A stretch of 64,000 bases of DNA from a bacterium (lineage in GTDB: Bacteria > Planctomycetota > UBA1135 > UBA2386): assembly GCA_030432695.1 (NCBI GenBank), contig JAUILN010000001.1, forward strand, positions 372,001-436,000. Direction: 5' to 3'. The notes below the pieces were generated by a model. It worked only from the letters and a program-made list of their open reading frames with translations, was not told where the DNA came from and ran no database searches. The translations under genes were made by a program, and so were the position numbers. Within the stretch, counting starts at the first letter, position 1, and every line of letters starts with the position of its first letter. Below are positions 38,260 to 47,020 of the stretch, one piece after another.

Positions 38260-39042
38260 GTGGATCGTTCGACCCGTATCGCCCTGCGCCGCTTCGTCCG
38301 GGCGCTTCGTCACTCCGTGCTGGATCTCTGCGCCCCAGCCGGCTGCGCGGCTTGCGGCGGTCCCGTGAGCGGTGTGCTCTGCCCCTGCTGTCGGTTGCGG
38401 CTCGAGCGCCGTCGGAGGCTGGGGGCTTGCCCACGTTGCGGCGAACCGAGCTTGCCAGGCACCGGTCGGTGTGTCGCGGACCATCGCTGGCTGCTCGGCA
38501 TACGGGACCTGCAGGTGCCGTGGCGTTACCGTGGTGCCGGGGGGGCGGTGGTACGGCGTCACAAGTTCGAGCGGGACCCGGCGGCCCTCAGCTGTCTGGT
38601 CGGTGCGCTGGCCGACTATCTGGCGTCAAGGCGATCGAGCCCGCGGGGCCCGACCCGATGGGATCGAGCGGTCTTCGTGGCGGTACCTGGCTCTCGCGGA
38701 CGGCTTCGACGCCGTGGCTTCGACCATGCCGCGGACTTGTCTCGAGCGGTCGCTGAGGTCGTGGGGGCACGCTTCGAGGCGCATGTGCTGTGCCGGACCC
38801 GTGAGACGTTGCCGCAGGCCGATCCCCGAGTGCTGTCGCGCGCGCGGAACGTCGAGGGTGCTTTCGTCACCCGCCGGCCGAGGGTGATCGAGGGCCGCCA
38901 CGTCGTCCTGGTAGACGATGTGGTGACCTCGGGCGCCACCGCCAGGAGTTGTGTGCGTGAGCTGCGCAATGGTGGCGCGGCCGAGGTGACCGTCGCCGCC
39001 GTAGCCCTTGGTTCCGTGAAAGACACGACGGCCCCGGTCTGA
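38260..39042 (+). CDS. comF: ComF family phosphoribosyltransferase-fold protein
   Basis: A 260-residue ComF homologue. Its N-terminal zinc ribbon has paired cysteines (CAACGG, CPCC, CPRCG). The C-terminal type I phosphoribosyltransferase fold carries the PRPP loop VVLVDDVVTSGATA at about 214-227 and the RRRGFDHAADLSRAVA segment typical of ComF. In naturally competent bacteria ComF helps single-stranded DNA uptake at the cytoplasmic side; outside those groups its job is less clear. Start is GTG 38260, which gives MDRSTRIALRRFVRALRHS before the zinc ribbon. Confidence 0.88.
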   Translation: MDRSTRIALRRFVRALRHSVLDLCAPAGCAACGGPVSGVLCPCCRLRLERRRRLGACPRCGEPSLPGTGRCVADHRWLLGIRDLQVPWRYRGAGGAVVRRHKFERDPAALSCLVGALADYLASRRSSPRGPTRWDRAVFVAVPGSRGRLRRRGFDHAADLSRAVAEVVGARFEAHVLCRTRETLPQADPRVLSRARNVEGAFVTRRPRVIEGRHVVLVDDVVTSGATARSCVRELRNGGAAEVTVAAVALGSVKDTTAPV

Positions 39043-39119
39043 CCCACGCTGCCGGCCGCAGAACCGGTGCGCGAGTTCCTGCCGCCGCACGATCGCGCCC
39101 GGTCGGCAGCGCGAGTAGG

Positions 39120-39896
39120 GTGACGGATGTGCCGCACGATGCTGCCACCGAGTTCGCCGATGCGCGTCGCGTGCGCGAGGCCGCTGACCGGCTATCCGGT
39201 CAGCTCGTCCGCACCCCACTGGTCGGGGGGATCCAACTGGGAGACGCTCCGCCGTCGCCTCGCCTTCGAGCCAAGCTCGAGGTCCTCCAGTCGGGTGGGG
39301 GCGCGGTGTTCCGCGGAGCGATGCACTCTCTGTCGCGGGCTTTCGGCACGCTGAGTGGGCTCGTGGTCGGCGGCGGCTTCCGTTCGGCATACGCCACGGC
39401 GCTCGCCGCGTCATTGCAGAGGATCCCGACCTTGGTCCTGGTCGAACCGACGGTCGACGAGGCGCGTGCCAATCGCCTCGCGGTGCTGCCGCATGTGCGC
39501 ATCGAGCGGAGTGGGGCAGTCGGGCGAGACCAGGTCCTTCGCCGTGCCCGCGCCGAAGGCTTCCGCCCGGCGCCAGGTCCCGGCGTCGACGAATGGGAAC
39601 TCGGGGTCGCAACGCTCGGCTGGGAGCTGGCCGAACAGATGCCGGGTGATACGGATCTGGTGGTCGTGGCTCCTGGTGCGCTGCGACGCGCGGTGCAGCG
39701 CGGTCTGGTGGCCGGGGGGCGATCGGTGGAGGTGGTCGTGCCGGAAGGAGGCCTCGACCGGGATCTCGGCGAGCTGCGCCGCTGGGTGCGCGAGGGGCTG
39801 CGGATCGAAGCCGACGCGGCAGGTCTCCGCGCCCTCGAACTCGCGCGGTCCGCGGCCTTCGAGGGCCGCGAAGTGGTCGCGGTGCTCGGCGCATAG
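39120..39896 (+). CDS. Threonine dehydratase-like protein lacking the PLP lysine
   Basis: A 258-residue protein that aligns with fold-type II PLP enzymes (threonine dehydratase/serine racemase): REAADRLSGQLVRTPL, RAKLEVLQSGGGAVFRGAMHSL, GLVVGGGFRSAYATALAASL and WELGVATLGWELAEQM. In active enzymes the third block reads about S-F-K-x-R-G-A; here A-V-F-R-G-A puts Val63 in place of the Schiff-base Lys. The SAGNHA loop is GGGFRSA, and the Gly-rich phosphate loop is VVAPGALRRA. So cofactor binding is unlikely while the scaffold is kept. It is also shorter than the roughly 320-residue catalytic domain. GTG start at 39120; ligand unknown. Confidence 0.7.
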   Translation: MTDVPHDAATEFADARRVREAADRLSGQLVRTPLVGGIQLGDAPPSPRLRAKLEVLQSGGGAVFRGAMHSLSRAFGTLSGLVVGGGFRSAYATALAASLQRIPTLVLVEPTVDEARANRLAVLPHVRIERSGAVGRDQVLRRARAEGFRPAPGPGVDEWELGVATLGWELAEQMPGDTDLVVVAPGALRRAVQRGLVAGGRSVEVVVPEGGLDRDLGELRRWVREGLRIEADAAGLRALELARSAAFEGREVVAVLGA

Positions 39897-39913
39897 CGCC
39901 ACGAGGAGCGCGG

Positions 39914-41647
39914 TCAGCGGATGCTCGGCAAAGGACGCGCCGTGCGCTGGTCGGTGGCCTGCTCCCATGCGATCACCAGCCGGAGCAGCTCGACGTCACC
40001 GTAGACCCGCCCGGTGAAGCCGACCGCGTCCGGCCGTCCGTCTCCGGTCCGGCCGCGCGGCGCCGCCACCGAGGGATGTCCAGTGAGGTTCGTCACGACC
40101 AGCATCTGGTTGCCGTGCGTGGGATGGACCACCGCAGAGACGTCGGCCGTCGCGAACGCGGCATCGACGGCCTGCATCAACCGCGTGCGGAGGCGCTGCG
40201 CCTGCAGATACTCCACCGCCGGGATCAGCCGGGCGACCCGGAATTCGTTGGGCCAGGCGCGCGCGGCCTGGCGGACCAGCTGTTCGTCGCGGCCGCTGCG
40301 AGTGAGTTCGTCGAACGCCGCGGCGGCCTCGGCGGAGAGCACGAACACCAGGTCGCCGGCCGGCACGTCGGGCAGCTCGAACGGCACCAGCTCGACCCCG
40401 AGGTCGCGGAGTTCGGCGAGGAACGGATGGTCGTCCTCGAACGTGCCGGCGAGCACGCCGACCCGCAGGCCCCGGACCTGGAGATCGGTGGGCGCGGGAT
40501 ACGCGGTGCGTCGGGTGGTGGGCAGGGTGTCGACCACCCGTGTCGTGGTCAGCGCCTGGAAGACCAGGGCGGCATCTTCCGCCGAGCGGCAGATCGGCCC
40601 GAGCTTGTCCATCGACCAGCTCAGCACCATCGCGCCCCGCGTGTCGACCACGCCGAAGGTCGGGCGGAATCCGGTCACACCGCACTCGACGCTCGGCGAC
40701 ACGATCGAGCCGAGGGTCTCCGAGCCGATCGCGAACGGCACCATCCCGGCGGCGGTCGCGGCGGCGGGTCCGGCCGACGAACCGCTCGAGCCGCGTTCGG
40801 GATCGTGCGGATTGCGGGTCCGCCCGCCGAACCACACGTCGCCCATCGCCAGCGCGCCGAGTGACAGCTTGGCGACCAGCACCGCGCCGTGCTCGTCGAG
40901 GGTCTTCACCACTGCCGCGTCGTGGTCGAGCACCTGGTCGGCGAACGGTGCCGCACCCCAGGTGGTCGGTGCGCCCTTCGCCGCGAGCAGGTCCTTCGCG
41001 CCGTACGGGATCCCGTGGAGCGGGCCGAGCCACTGACCCCGATCGAGCAACTCGTCGAGGCGGGCCGCGCGGGCGCGGGCGCGCTCCGGCAGGAGCGAGA
41101 CGACCGCGTGGAGTTCCGGGTCGAGGCGTTCCAGGCGAGCGAGGGCCAGTTCGGTGAGTTCGACGCAGCTCACCTTGCGCGACGCGACCAGGTGGGCGAG
41201 TTCCGGGAGCGATGCGAACGCGAGGTCGTCGAGGTCCTTTGGTCGCTCGACAACCGGCAGCGCCGGTAGCGTGAGCGGCCGGTCCGCGGCGGGCGGGTTG
41301 CCGAGCGGCGCGAAGCGCAGAGCCGGAGGCAGGTGGTTCGGGACGTCTTGCTCGCGGAGGCGCTGGTAGCGGTCGCGGGCCCCGCGCACCCCGCGCACCA
41401 TCATCTCTCGCTCGGCTTCGCTCTCCTCGAGGCCGATGACGTCCAGCGCCGTCCCGATGGTCTCGGCGCTCACCGCTCCGGCGGGGGGCTCCGCGGGCTT
41501 CGACGGGGCGACGGTCCCTGGCGGACGATTCTCCTGTCCGCGGGCGCCATCGGCGACCAGGAGGCCGGTGCAGATCAGCGCCAGGAGGCCGCGGTGCAGC
41601 GGGTCGGATCGGTGGGCGGAACGGACGGCGGGGTGGCGCTTGGTCAT
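39914..41647 (-). CDS. Secreted amidase signature family hydrolase
   Basis: A 577-residue exported protein with a long signal peptide (about residues 1-37, hydrophobic core LLALICTGLLVADG). The amidase signature fold follows with the Ser-cisSer-Lys triad: Lys218 in YGAKDLLA, Ser290 in GSSGSSAG and Ser314 in GSETLGS. The nucleophile loop reads ETLGS, where many members have DTGGS. It should hydrolyse an amide outside the cytoplasm; the substrate is unknown. The ATG is preceded by AGGTCCCGCC, the same context as the AUC-start gene at 19107. Confidence 0.87.
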   Translation of the reverse strand: MTKRHPAVRSAHRSDPLHRGLLALICTGLLVADGARGQENRPPGTVAPSKPAEPPAGAVSAETIGTALDVIGLEESEAEREMMVRGVRGARDRYQRLREQDVPNHLPPALRFAPLGNPPAADRPLTLPALPVVERPKDLDDLAFASLPELAHLVASRKVSCVELTELALARLERLDPELHAVVSLLPERARARAARLDELLDRGQWLGPLHGIPYGAKDLLAAKGAPTTWGAAPFADQVLDHDAAVVKTLDEHGAVLVAKLSLGALAMGDVWFGGRTRNPHDPERGSSGSSAGPAAATAAGMVPFAIGSETLGSIVSPSVECGVTGFRPTFGVVDTRGAMVLSWSMDKLGPICRSAEDAALVFQALTTTRVVDTLPTTRRTAYPAPTDLQVRGLRVGVLAGTFEDDHPFLAELRDLGVELVPFELPDVPAGDLVFVLSAEAAAAFDELTRSGRDEQLVRQAARAWPNEFRVARLIPAVEYLQAQRLRTRLMQAVDAAFATADVSAVVHPTHGNQMLVVTNLTGHPSVAAPRGRTGDGRPDAVGFTGRVYGDVELLRLVIAWEQATDQRTARPLPSIR

Positions 41648-41681
41648 GGCGGGACCTGGGATCGACCGCCGTTCTCGCGGC

Positions 41682-42257
41682 TCACGTCCGCAGCGACAAC
41701 TCGAATTCGTTGATCTGGCGGACGGCGTCGGTGATGTCGCGGGCGGCGCGGTGGGCTTCGACGTGGAACTCGCCATCGCGGCCGCCCTCGCCGGTGGCGA
41801 CCAATACCGTGCCGACGCCCGCTCGGCTACCCGCGAGGATGTCGACGGTCCGGTGGCCCACCGTCCAACTCCGCGCCAGGTTCAGGTCGAACTCCTGCTG
41901 GGCCATCTTGAAGATGCCCGGCGCCGGCTTGCGGAACACCGACTCCTTGCGGAACCGTGCGTGGCCCTTCGGGTGGTAGGGGCACGAGTAGATCTTGCGA
42001 ATCGCGACCTCGCGGGCCTCGCAGTCGCGAACCAGCTCGTCGCACAGCTTCTTGAATTCCCGCTCCTTCAGCCGCCCGAAGGCGATGTCCTCGCGGGAGG
42101 TCCCGATGAAGATCAGGAAGGTCCGGGGATCGAGGGCCACGAGGGCGTCGAGGGCTCCGGGCAGCCAGGGCACACTGCCGTCGTCGCGGAGCCTCGGTTC
42201 CTCGACGAGGACACCATCGAGTTCGAAGAAGACGGCCTGTTTGTCGGGGATCCGCAT
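41682..42257 (-). CDS. HAD-like protein, GmhB-related, without nucleophile or zinc site
   Basis: A 191-residue protein that follows GmhB almost motif by motif: AVFFELDGVLVEE, FIGTSREDIAFGRL, CPYHPKGHARFRKESVFRKPAPGIF and WTVGHRTVDILAGSRAGVGTVLV. Compared with the GmhB at 16633, the nucleophile Asp is Glu12, the motif IV Asp is His135 and the CxC half of the zinc loop is VFR. It probably cannot form the aspartyl-phosphate, though substrate binding through RKPAPG may persist. It follows the amidase gene's start on the same strand at 34 bases distance, in the order HAD-like then amidase. Function unknown. Confidence 0.72.
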   Translation of the reverse strand: MRIPDKQAVFFELDGVLVEEPRLRDDGSVPWLPGALDALVALDPRTFLIFIGTSREDIAFGRLKEREFKKLCDELVRDCEAREVAIRKIYSCPYHPKGHARFRKESVFRKPAPGIFKMAQQEFDLNLARSWTVGHRTVDILAGSRAGVGTVLVATGEGGRDGEFHVEAHRAARDITDAVRQINEFELSLRT

Positions 42258-42493
42258 CGGTTCTCGGCTGCACTTGAGTGGCGTGCCTCCGTGATCGGTG
42301 CAGGCAGATGTCTCGCTTGAAGACTCGGGAGAAACTCCCTTGGTGAGGGTGGTGCGCAGCGGCTCGCCGTGGCGGTCACGGGCCGGGTGTGGAAAGCTGG
42401 AAAGCCTGACCCCCGCAGGCGTGGGCGGCGTAGGTTGGCCCGAGGTGCGTCGGCCCGGCTTCCCCTGGCGGGTCCAACCCTCGCTGCAGCTTC

Positions 42494-43057
42494 ATGATCC
42501 GCACCGATGACGAACGGCTGATGCGCGCGGTCCAGCGCGGGGACATGGCGGCTTTCGAGGCGCTCGTGGACCGCTACAAGGCGGTTGTCTACGGCCTTGC
42601 GCTGAGCATGCTCCGGTCTCCCGAGGATGCCGAGGAGGCGGCGCAGGACACGTTCATCAAGCTGTTCCGGGCGCGCGACAGCTTCGATTCCGAGCGGCGA
42701 CTCGAGCCCTGGCTGCTGCGGATCGCCGGCAACACGTGTCGGGATGCCTTGCGGAGGCGGAGGGCGGACGGCAACCAGGCGGTCAGTCGGGTCGATGCCG
42801 AGGTGTTCGCGCAGTCGGTCGCCGATCCCCGGAGTGTCGGGAAGGGCTGGAGCGAGGCGACCCGCCAGGCCGTCCGCCACGAGATCGGCACGCTCAGCGA
42901 CGCGCTGCGCCTGCCGCTCGTCCTGAAGTATGTGAACGGCTTCACCAACCAGCAGGTCGCAGATGCCCTCGGCATCTCGATCAGCAACGTCAAGGTCCGG
43001 ATGGGACGTGCCAAGAACGTCCTCCAGGGCCGCCTCGCGGAGCTGTTGGAGCAATGA
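42494..43057 (+). CDS. ECF-family RNA polymerase sigma factor
   Basis: A 187-residue group 4 sigma factor. Region 2 spans about 10-80 (FEALVDRYKAVVYGLALSMLR, EDAEEAAQDTFIKLFRA) and region 4 about 125-180, with the HTH VNGFTNQQVADALGISISNVKVRMGRAK. It directs RNA polymerase to a dedicated set of promoters. The next gene starts inside its stop codon (ATGA) and encodes a zinc-finger anti-sigma protein, the usual pairing. Upstream, GGAAAGC occurs twice (42391-42397, 42399-42405); this may be part of an autoregulated -35, but the -10 is not clear. Confidence 0.93.
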   Translation: MIRTDDERLMRAVQRGDMAAFEALVDRYKAVVYGLALSMLRSPEDAEEAAQDTFIKLFRARDSFDSERRLEPWLLRIAGNTCRDALRRRRADGNQAVSRVDAEVFAQSVADPRSVGKGWSEATRQAVRHEIGTLSDALRLPLVLKYVNGFTNQQVADALGISISNVKVRMGRAKNVLQGRLAELLEQ

Positions 43058-46000
43058 GCGCGGCTTCCGGCGGTGATGGACTGGATCGTGGTCGTTCGGG
43101 CCGGGATGGCGGTTCCGACGGGCAGCTTCAGCCGGGCGACCCGCGCGACCTGCGGCGATACCCGCCGGCGTCGGATGCCTGCCTGGAGATCCGGGCCCGT
43201 CTGCGGGACTTCCTCGACGGGGAGTTGCCGTCGCGACAGGCCGCGTCCCTGGAGCGGCACGTCCACGAGTGCCGGTCGTGTGCCCTGGCGCTGTCGCGTG
43301 CCGAACTCGAGGTGCTGCGACTGCGCAAGTCCTTCGAGGAGGAACGGCGCCAGCTCGAGGAACTGCCGCCGGGACTGACCGCGAGCATCCTCGAGGCCCT
43401 GGAGCCCGAGCACTTCGCAGCGTTCGGTCGGAGTTCCGTCGACGACGACGATCTCGACGTCGGTTTCGACGACGACGTCTTCGAGGGCTCCGACGAGCCA
43501 GAGGCGACGCGCGCGTCCTCCGATTCCCGGGCTGCGGGTTCCCGGGGTGCCGATGGGGGGCGACGGCCACGTCGCGAACGCGGTGCCCTCGACGGTTGGG
43601 CGGTCCTCGATGGTGAGTTCACCGGCCGCGTGATGGCTCGGGTGCGTCGGGAGTGGCAGCCGTCGGGTCCCTGGGCGCGACTCGGCCGGCGCATGGCCGA
43701 GCACCGTACCGTGACGTTCGCCGTTGCCGGGTTGCTGGTGGTGGTCCTGGCGGGTCTGGCCTGGTTCGCCCTGCATGGCGCGGGTTCGGGCGTGGCGACC
43801 GCAGATGGCTTGCTGGTGGCCGAGGCGCAGCGAGCGCGGCGTACGGTCGGATCGGGGCTCGGCGAGGGCACCGGCGGCGATGCGGAGCGCGGCGTGGCGT
43901 CGAGCGGGCCGTCCGCCGCGGTGGCGGACGTCGCAGGAGCGAGGCGGGGCTGGCTCGACCTCGCCGTCGGTGACGGCCTACCGGTCGGCACCGCGTTCTC
44001 CGTCGGTCCCGCCGGGCGGCTGACCCTCGTCGACGGGCGGCGCTACGTTGCGACAACCGATGCCGCTCGGGTCGAGCGGGATGCGGGTGATGCAGCCCGG
44101 CCGCTCGACGCGGACGATCGCGACCCGTTGCGTCTCGAGTTCCTGGGCGACGGTCTCGGTCGCTTCTTCGACCACGCATCGTTGGCGTCGGCAGGTCTGC
44201 CTTGGCGCAGTGTCGGGGCCGCCGAACTTCCCGAACTTCCCGAAGGTCCCGTGCTCGATCTCGATCACGGCACGCTCGATCTGTCCCTCTCCTCTTCCCG
44301 CGGGCGACCCCTGCCGGTGTCGCTCGGCGGGTTCGCATGGCTGGTCGCGGATCCGGACAGCGACATCTCGCTGTCGCTCCTCGAAGTGGCGCGGGCCGAC
44401 CCCGCGGTGGGCGCCGAAGGTTCGCTCACCGGTCGGGTGGAGGTTCTGAGTGGCCGTGCCGAGCTGTGGCTCGGCGTTCGTCGGGAGACCGTCTCGGCCG
44501 GGACCGTGGCGCGTTTCGACCCGCTCGGCGCGCTGACGCTGGAGCCGTCCGCCGGAACGCTGCTCGACGATTCCCGTGACCAGGGGACGAGGCGGGGCAG
44601 GTCCTTCCCGATGGCTCGTCTCGTCGATCCGGCGGCGTGGAGTGGCCTGGTGGTGCGCGCCGGGACGCTTGCGCCGGTGGTCGGTGCCGAGGTCCGCATC
44701 GCGGTGGGTCCCGGTGAGCACCAGGTGCAACACCGACTCACCGACGACGAGGGCCGGTTCGCCTTCGTGCTCGACGGGCCTGCGGTCCCGATGGCCGTGC
44801 TGAGCATCGCGCCGGGACCGGCCGATCGGGACCTCGGGATCGAGCCGGCGCGCTACGTCGCGTTGGGTGAGTTCAACGGGCGGGAGCGCCAGCTCGGCAC
44901 CATCGAGCTGCAGGTGGGCCGTGAGGTCGTCGGCGCCGTCCGCGACGGTGGACTGCCGGTCGAGGGTGTCGAGGTCCGGGCGATGGTCGTCGATCAGGTG
45001 TTCGGGCTGGTCGATGCGCTGGGTGACGTCAGCACGCGGTCCGATGCCGCCGGCGAGTTCCGACTGGTCGGACTTCCGCAGGAGCTGCAGCCCCACGAGT
45101 CCTTGGTGGTCTTCGTGCCGCAGCAGGACGGCAAGATCCCGGTCGCGGCGGCAGAGGTGGCGTGGCGGAGCCAGCCAGGAGGGCTGCCGATCGAGCGGTC
45201 TCGACGGGTCGACGTGGATGTTCCCGCAGCCCGTGACGTGGCGTTGGTCGACCTGCCCACGGAGCCCGGTCTGACGATCTTCCAGGCGATCCCGGGGATT
45301 CCGGTCACCGCGATGGCCATGACTCTGCCGGTCCGGCGCGACGCCGATGGCACGGCACACCTTCGGAATGTCGGTCCGGGCGCCCTCTACGCCGTCGACC
45401 GGAGCGGCGGTCGCGTGATCCACCTGGTCGCCTCCGGAGTGCCGGCGGATCCCGATCGGCTGGTGTGTGGGAGCGAAGCGGGTTTCGACTTCGCGAACCG
45501 TATCGACCGGCTGCGGAAGGCGACCGCCGAGGAGATCGGCGAGGTCCGCGAGGTCGCGCTGTGGTCATCGCGTGGTTACCGGATGCTCTCGCCGTACGCG
45601 CCCCGCAGCCAGCCGGGAGGCAGCAAGCGCCCGCCGTGCTACCTCACGGTCGCGCACTCTTCGAAGCTCGTCGCGCAGCCAGCGAACCTGTACATCGAGT
45701 TCCGTGACGGCCGCGTCGAGTTCCTCGGCGTCTACGACGGTGGTCCTTCGCTGGCGTTCGATCTGCCGACCGAACGTCCGTTCTGGCTGATCGCGATCGG
45801 TCGCGACAGCGGGGCGGTCGGGGTGGTGGAGATCGGTGAGGGTACCACCGACGTGCCTGCCGTCGTCGAGGTGGCGTCACCCGGAGAACTCGATCTCACC
45901 GCTGTGCTCGGTCCGTCTCGCCACGGCCTGTGCGCCTTCCGTCTGCTCGACGGTCCGCTCGCCGGTCGGACCTTCTGGCGCTCGCTCGGCAGTGGCGACC

Positions 46001-46158
46001 AGGGCGTGGTCGGCGATCTGCCGCCGGGCCGTTACCGCGTCGAGCTGGGAGATGGGACGTCGCTGGATTGCGAGGTCGAGGCCGGGGCTCGGGTCCAGGC
46101 GAAGCCTGACCACCAGGTCGACGTCGAGGCTCCCCGCTCGTCGGGGCGCGGCGACTGA
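43054..46158 (+). CDS. Giant membrane anti-sigma factor with FecR-like and carboxypeptidase-regulatory-like domains
   Basis: A 1034-residue protein. The cytoplasmic part has a ZAS zinc finger: Cys43, then HVHECRSC (His69, Cys73, Cys76). An acidic linker follows (DDDDLDVGFDDD), then one membrane segment near 232-252 (VTFAVAGLLVVVLAGLAWFAL). Outside lie a FecR-like beta domain (about 380-500) and two or more Ig-like carboxypeptidase-regulatory modules (SGLVVRAGTLAPVVGAEVRI; REVVGAVRDGGLPVEGVEVRA). It should hold the coupled ECF sigma factor and release it on an envelope signal. Anti-sigma proteins are usually 80-300 residues, so the 780-residue outer part is exceptional and may be the sensor. 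Confidence 0.85.
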   Translation: MSAASGGDGLDRGRSGRDGGSDGQLQPGDPRDLRRYPPASDACLEIRARLRDFLDGELPSRQAASLERHVHECRSCALALSRAELEVLRLRKSFEEERRQLEELPPGLTASILEALEPEHFAAFGRSSVDDDDLDVGFDDDVFEGSDEPEATRASSDSRAAGSRGADGGRRPRRERGALDGWAVLDGEFTGRVMARVRREWQPSGPWARLGRRMAEHRTVTFAVAGLLVVVLAGLAWFALHGAGSGVATADGLLVAEAQRARRTVGSGLGEGTGGDAERGVASSGPSAAVADVAGARRGWLDLAVGDGLPVGTAFSVGPAGRLTLVDGRRYVATTDAARVERDAGDAARPLDADDRDPLRLEFLGDGLGRFFDHASLASAGLPWRSVGAAELPELPEGPVLDLDHGTLDLSLSSSRGRPLPVSLGGFAWLVADPDSDISLSLLEVARADPAVGAEGSLTGRVEVLSGRAELWLGVRRETVSAGTVARFDPLGALTLEPSAGTLLDDSRDQGTRRGRSFPMARLVDPAAWSGLVVRAGTLAPVVGAEVRIAVGPGEHQVQHRLTDDEGRFAFVLDGPAVPMAVLSIAPGPADRDLGIEPARYVALGEFNGRERQLGTIELQVGREVVGAVRDGGLPVEGVEVRAMVVDQVFGLVDALGDVSTRSDAAGEFRLVGLPQELQPHESLVVFVPQQDGKIPVAAAEVAWRSQPGGLPIERSRRVDVDVPAARDVALVDLPTEPGLTIFQAIPGIPVTAMAMTLPVRRDADGTAHLRNVGPGALYAVDRSGGRVIHLVASGVPADPDRLVCGSEAGFDFANRIDRLRKATAEEIGEVREVALWSSRGYRMLSPYAPRSQPGGSKRPPCYLTVAHSSKLVAQPANLYIEFRDGRVEFLGVYDGGPSLAFDLPTERPFWLIAIGRDSGAVGVVEIGEGTTDVPAVVEVASPGELDLTAVLGPSRHGLCAFRLLDGPLAGRTFWRSLGSGDQGVVGDLPPGRYRVELGDGTSLDCEVEAGARVQAKPDHQVDVEAPRSSGRGD

Positions 46159-46163
46159 CCGCA

Positions 46164-46175
46164 GGGGGGGGGGGG
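46164..46175. repeat. 12-G homopolymer
   Basis: Twelve consecutive G residues, five bases after the anti-sigma stop codon. It is not inside a coding frame I accept; it may be slippage-prone or a sequencing error site. Confidence 0.9.
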
Positions 46176-46221
46176 CGGTCCGTCGTTCGCCGCTGCGCCG
46201 ACCTCGATCCTCTCGGACCGG

Positions 46222-47016
46222 TCAGCGCGACTCGGCGAGGAAGCCGATGACGACGTCGAACGCCCCGGCGTCCTCCAGCAGGATCGAGTGTCCCGCGGTG
46301 GGGCGTTCGACGTAGCGCCCGCGCGGCAGCAAGTCCGCGGTGCTGCGCACCTCGTCGACCAGCGTCAGGGTGTCCTCCGCGCCGGCGATGCACAGCACGT
46401 CCAGCGCCAGCGAGCCGGCCGCCTCGCGCGCATCGAACCGGGCGAGGGCGCGCGCCTGCGCGACCATCAGCGTGCGGGTCTCGGCCGGTGGGCGGGTGGC
46501 GCGGACGATGTCGTCGACCACCTTGTTGCGCTCGGTGTGGAAGGTCTTGCCGAACAGGAACGGCGCGACCGCGTCGGCGAAGCGCTCGGCCGGCAGATGC
46601 TCGGCGACCGCTTCGAAGAACCGGTAGACGCGCGCCGCGCGGGGACTGGTGTGGCACGACGAGGCCAGCAGGACCATGCGCTCCACGCGGTCGGGTCGCT
46701 GGGCGGCGGCGGTCAATGCCACCTTGCCACCCAGCGACGTGCCGACCAGACGCACGGAGTCGAAGCCGGCGGCGTCGATCAGGGTCCAGACGTCGCGCGC
46801 GGCCTGGTCGAAGTCGAACGGCCCGTCCAGCGGGCTCGACGGCGGGATGCCGGCGGGGTCGTAGGTCAGCGCGGCGAACCCGCTGCGCGCGAAGCGCCGT
46901 GGCAGGGTGCCGAACAGGCGCATGCCGCCGCCGAGTCCGGGCAGCAGCACCACCGGCGGGCCGTCGCCCTCCAGCGCGTAGTGGAGGCTCTTCGGGCCGT
47001 CTTGGGCGAGAGGCAT
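46222..47016 (-). CDS. Alpha/beta hydrolase
   Basis: A 264-residue cytoplasmic alpha/beta-fold hydrolase: PPVVLLPGLGGG gives the oxyanion region, Ser94 in VGTSLGG the nucleophile, Asp in AGAEDTLT the acid and His243 in TAGHSILLED the base. The substrate is probably a small ester or lactone; the family is too broad for more. It starts 4 bases after the stop of the second glutaminyl-cyclase-like gene, so three genes share one minus-strand unit. Confidence 0.85.
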   Translation of the reverse strand: MPLAQDGPKSLHYALEGDGPPVVLLPGLGGGMRLFGTLPRRFARSGFAALTYDPAGIPPSSPLDGPFDFDQAARDVWTLIDAAGFDSVRLVGTSLGGKVALTAAAQRPDRVERMVLLASSCHTSPRAARVYRFFEAVAEHLPAERFADAVAPFLFGKTFHTERNKVVDDIVRATRPPAETRTLMVAQARALARFDAREAAGSLALDVLCIAGAEDTLTLVDEVRSTADLLPRGRYVERPTAGHSILLEDAGAFDVVIGFLAESR

Positions 47017-47020
47017 GAGG

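Noticed and set aside
42391..42436. ECF autoregulatory promoter built on GGAAAGC
   Set aside because: Two GGAAAGC copies exist, but the nearest -10-like sequence (CGTAGG) is more than 20 bases away, outside the usual 16-17.
43054..46158. Anti-sigma gene as two genes joined by sequencing error
   Set aside because: One continuous frame with steady composition, a single membrane segment in the expected place and repeated outer modules; nothing suggests a lost stop.
46222..46657. Overlapping minus-strand frames as a second gene inside the hydrolase
   Set aside because: The alpha/beta hydrolase frame carries a full catalytic triad; the others are Arg/Ala-rich shadows.
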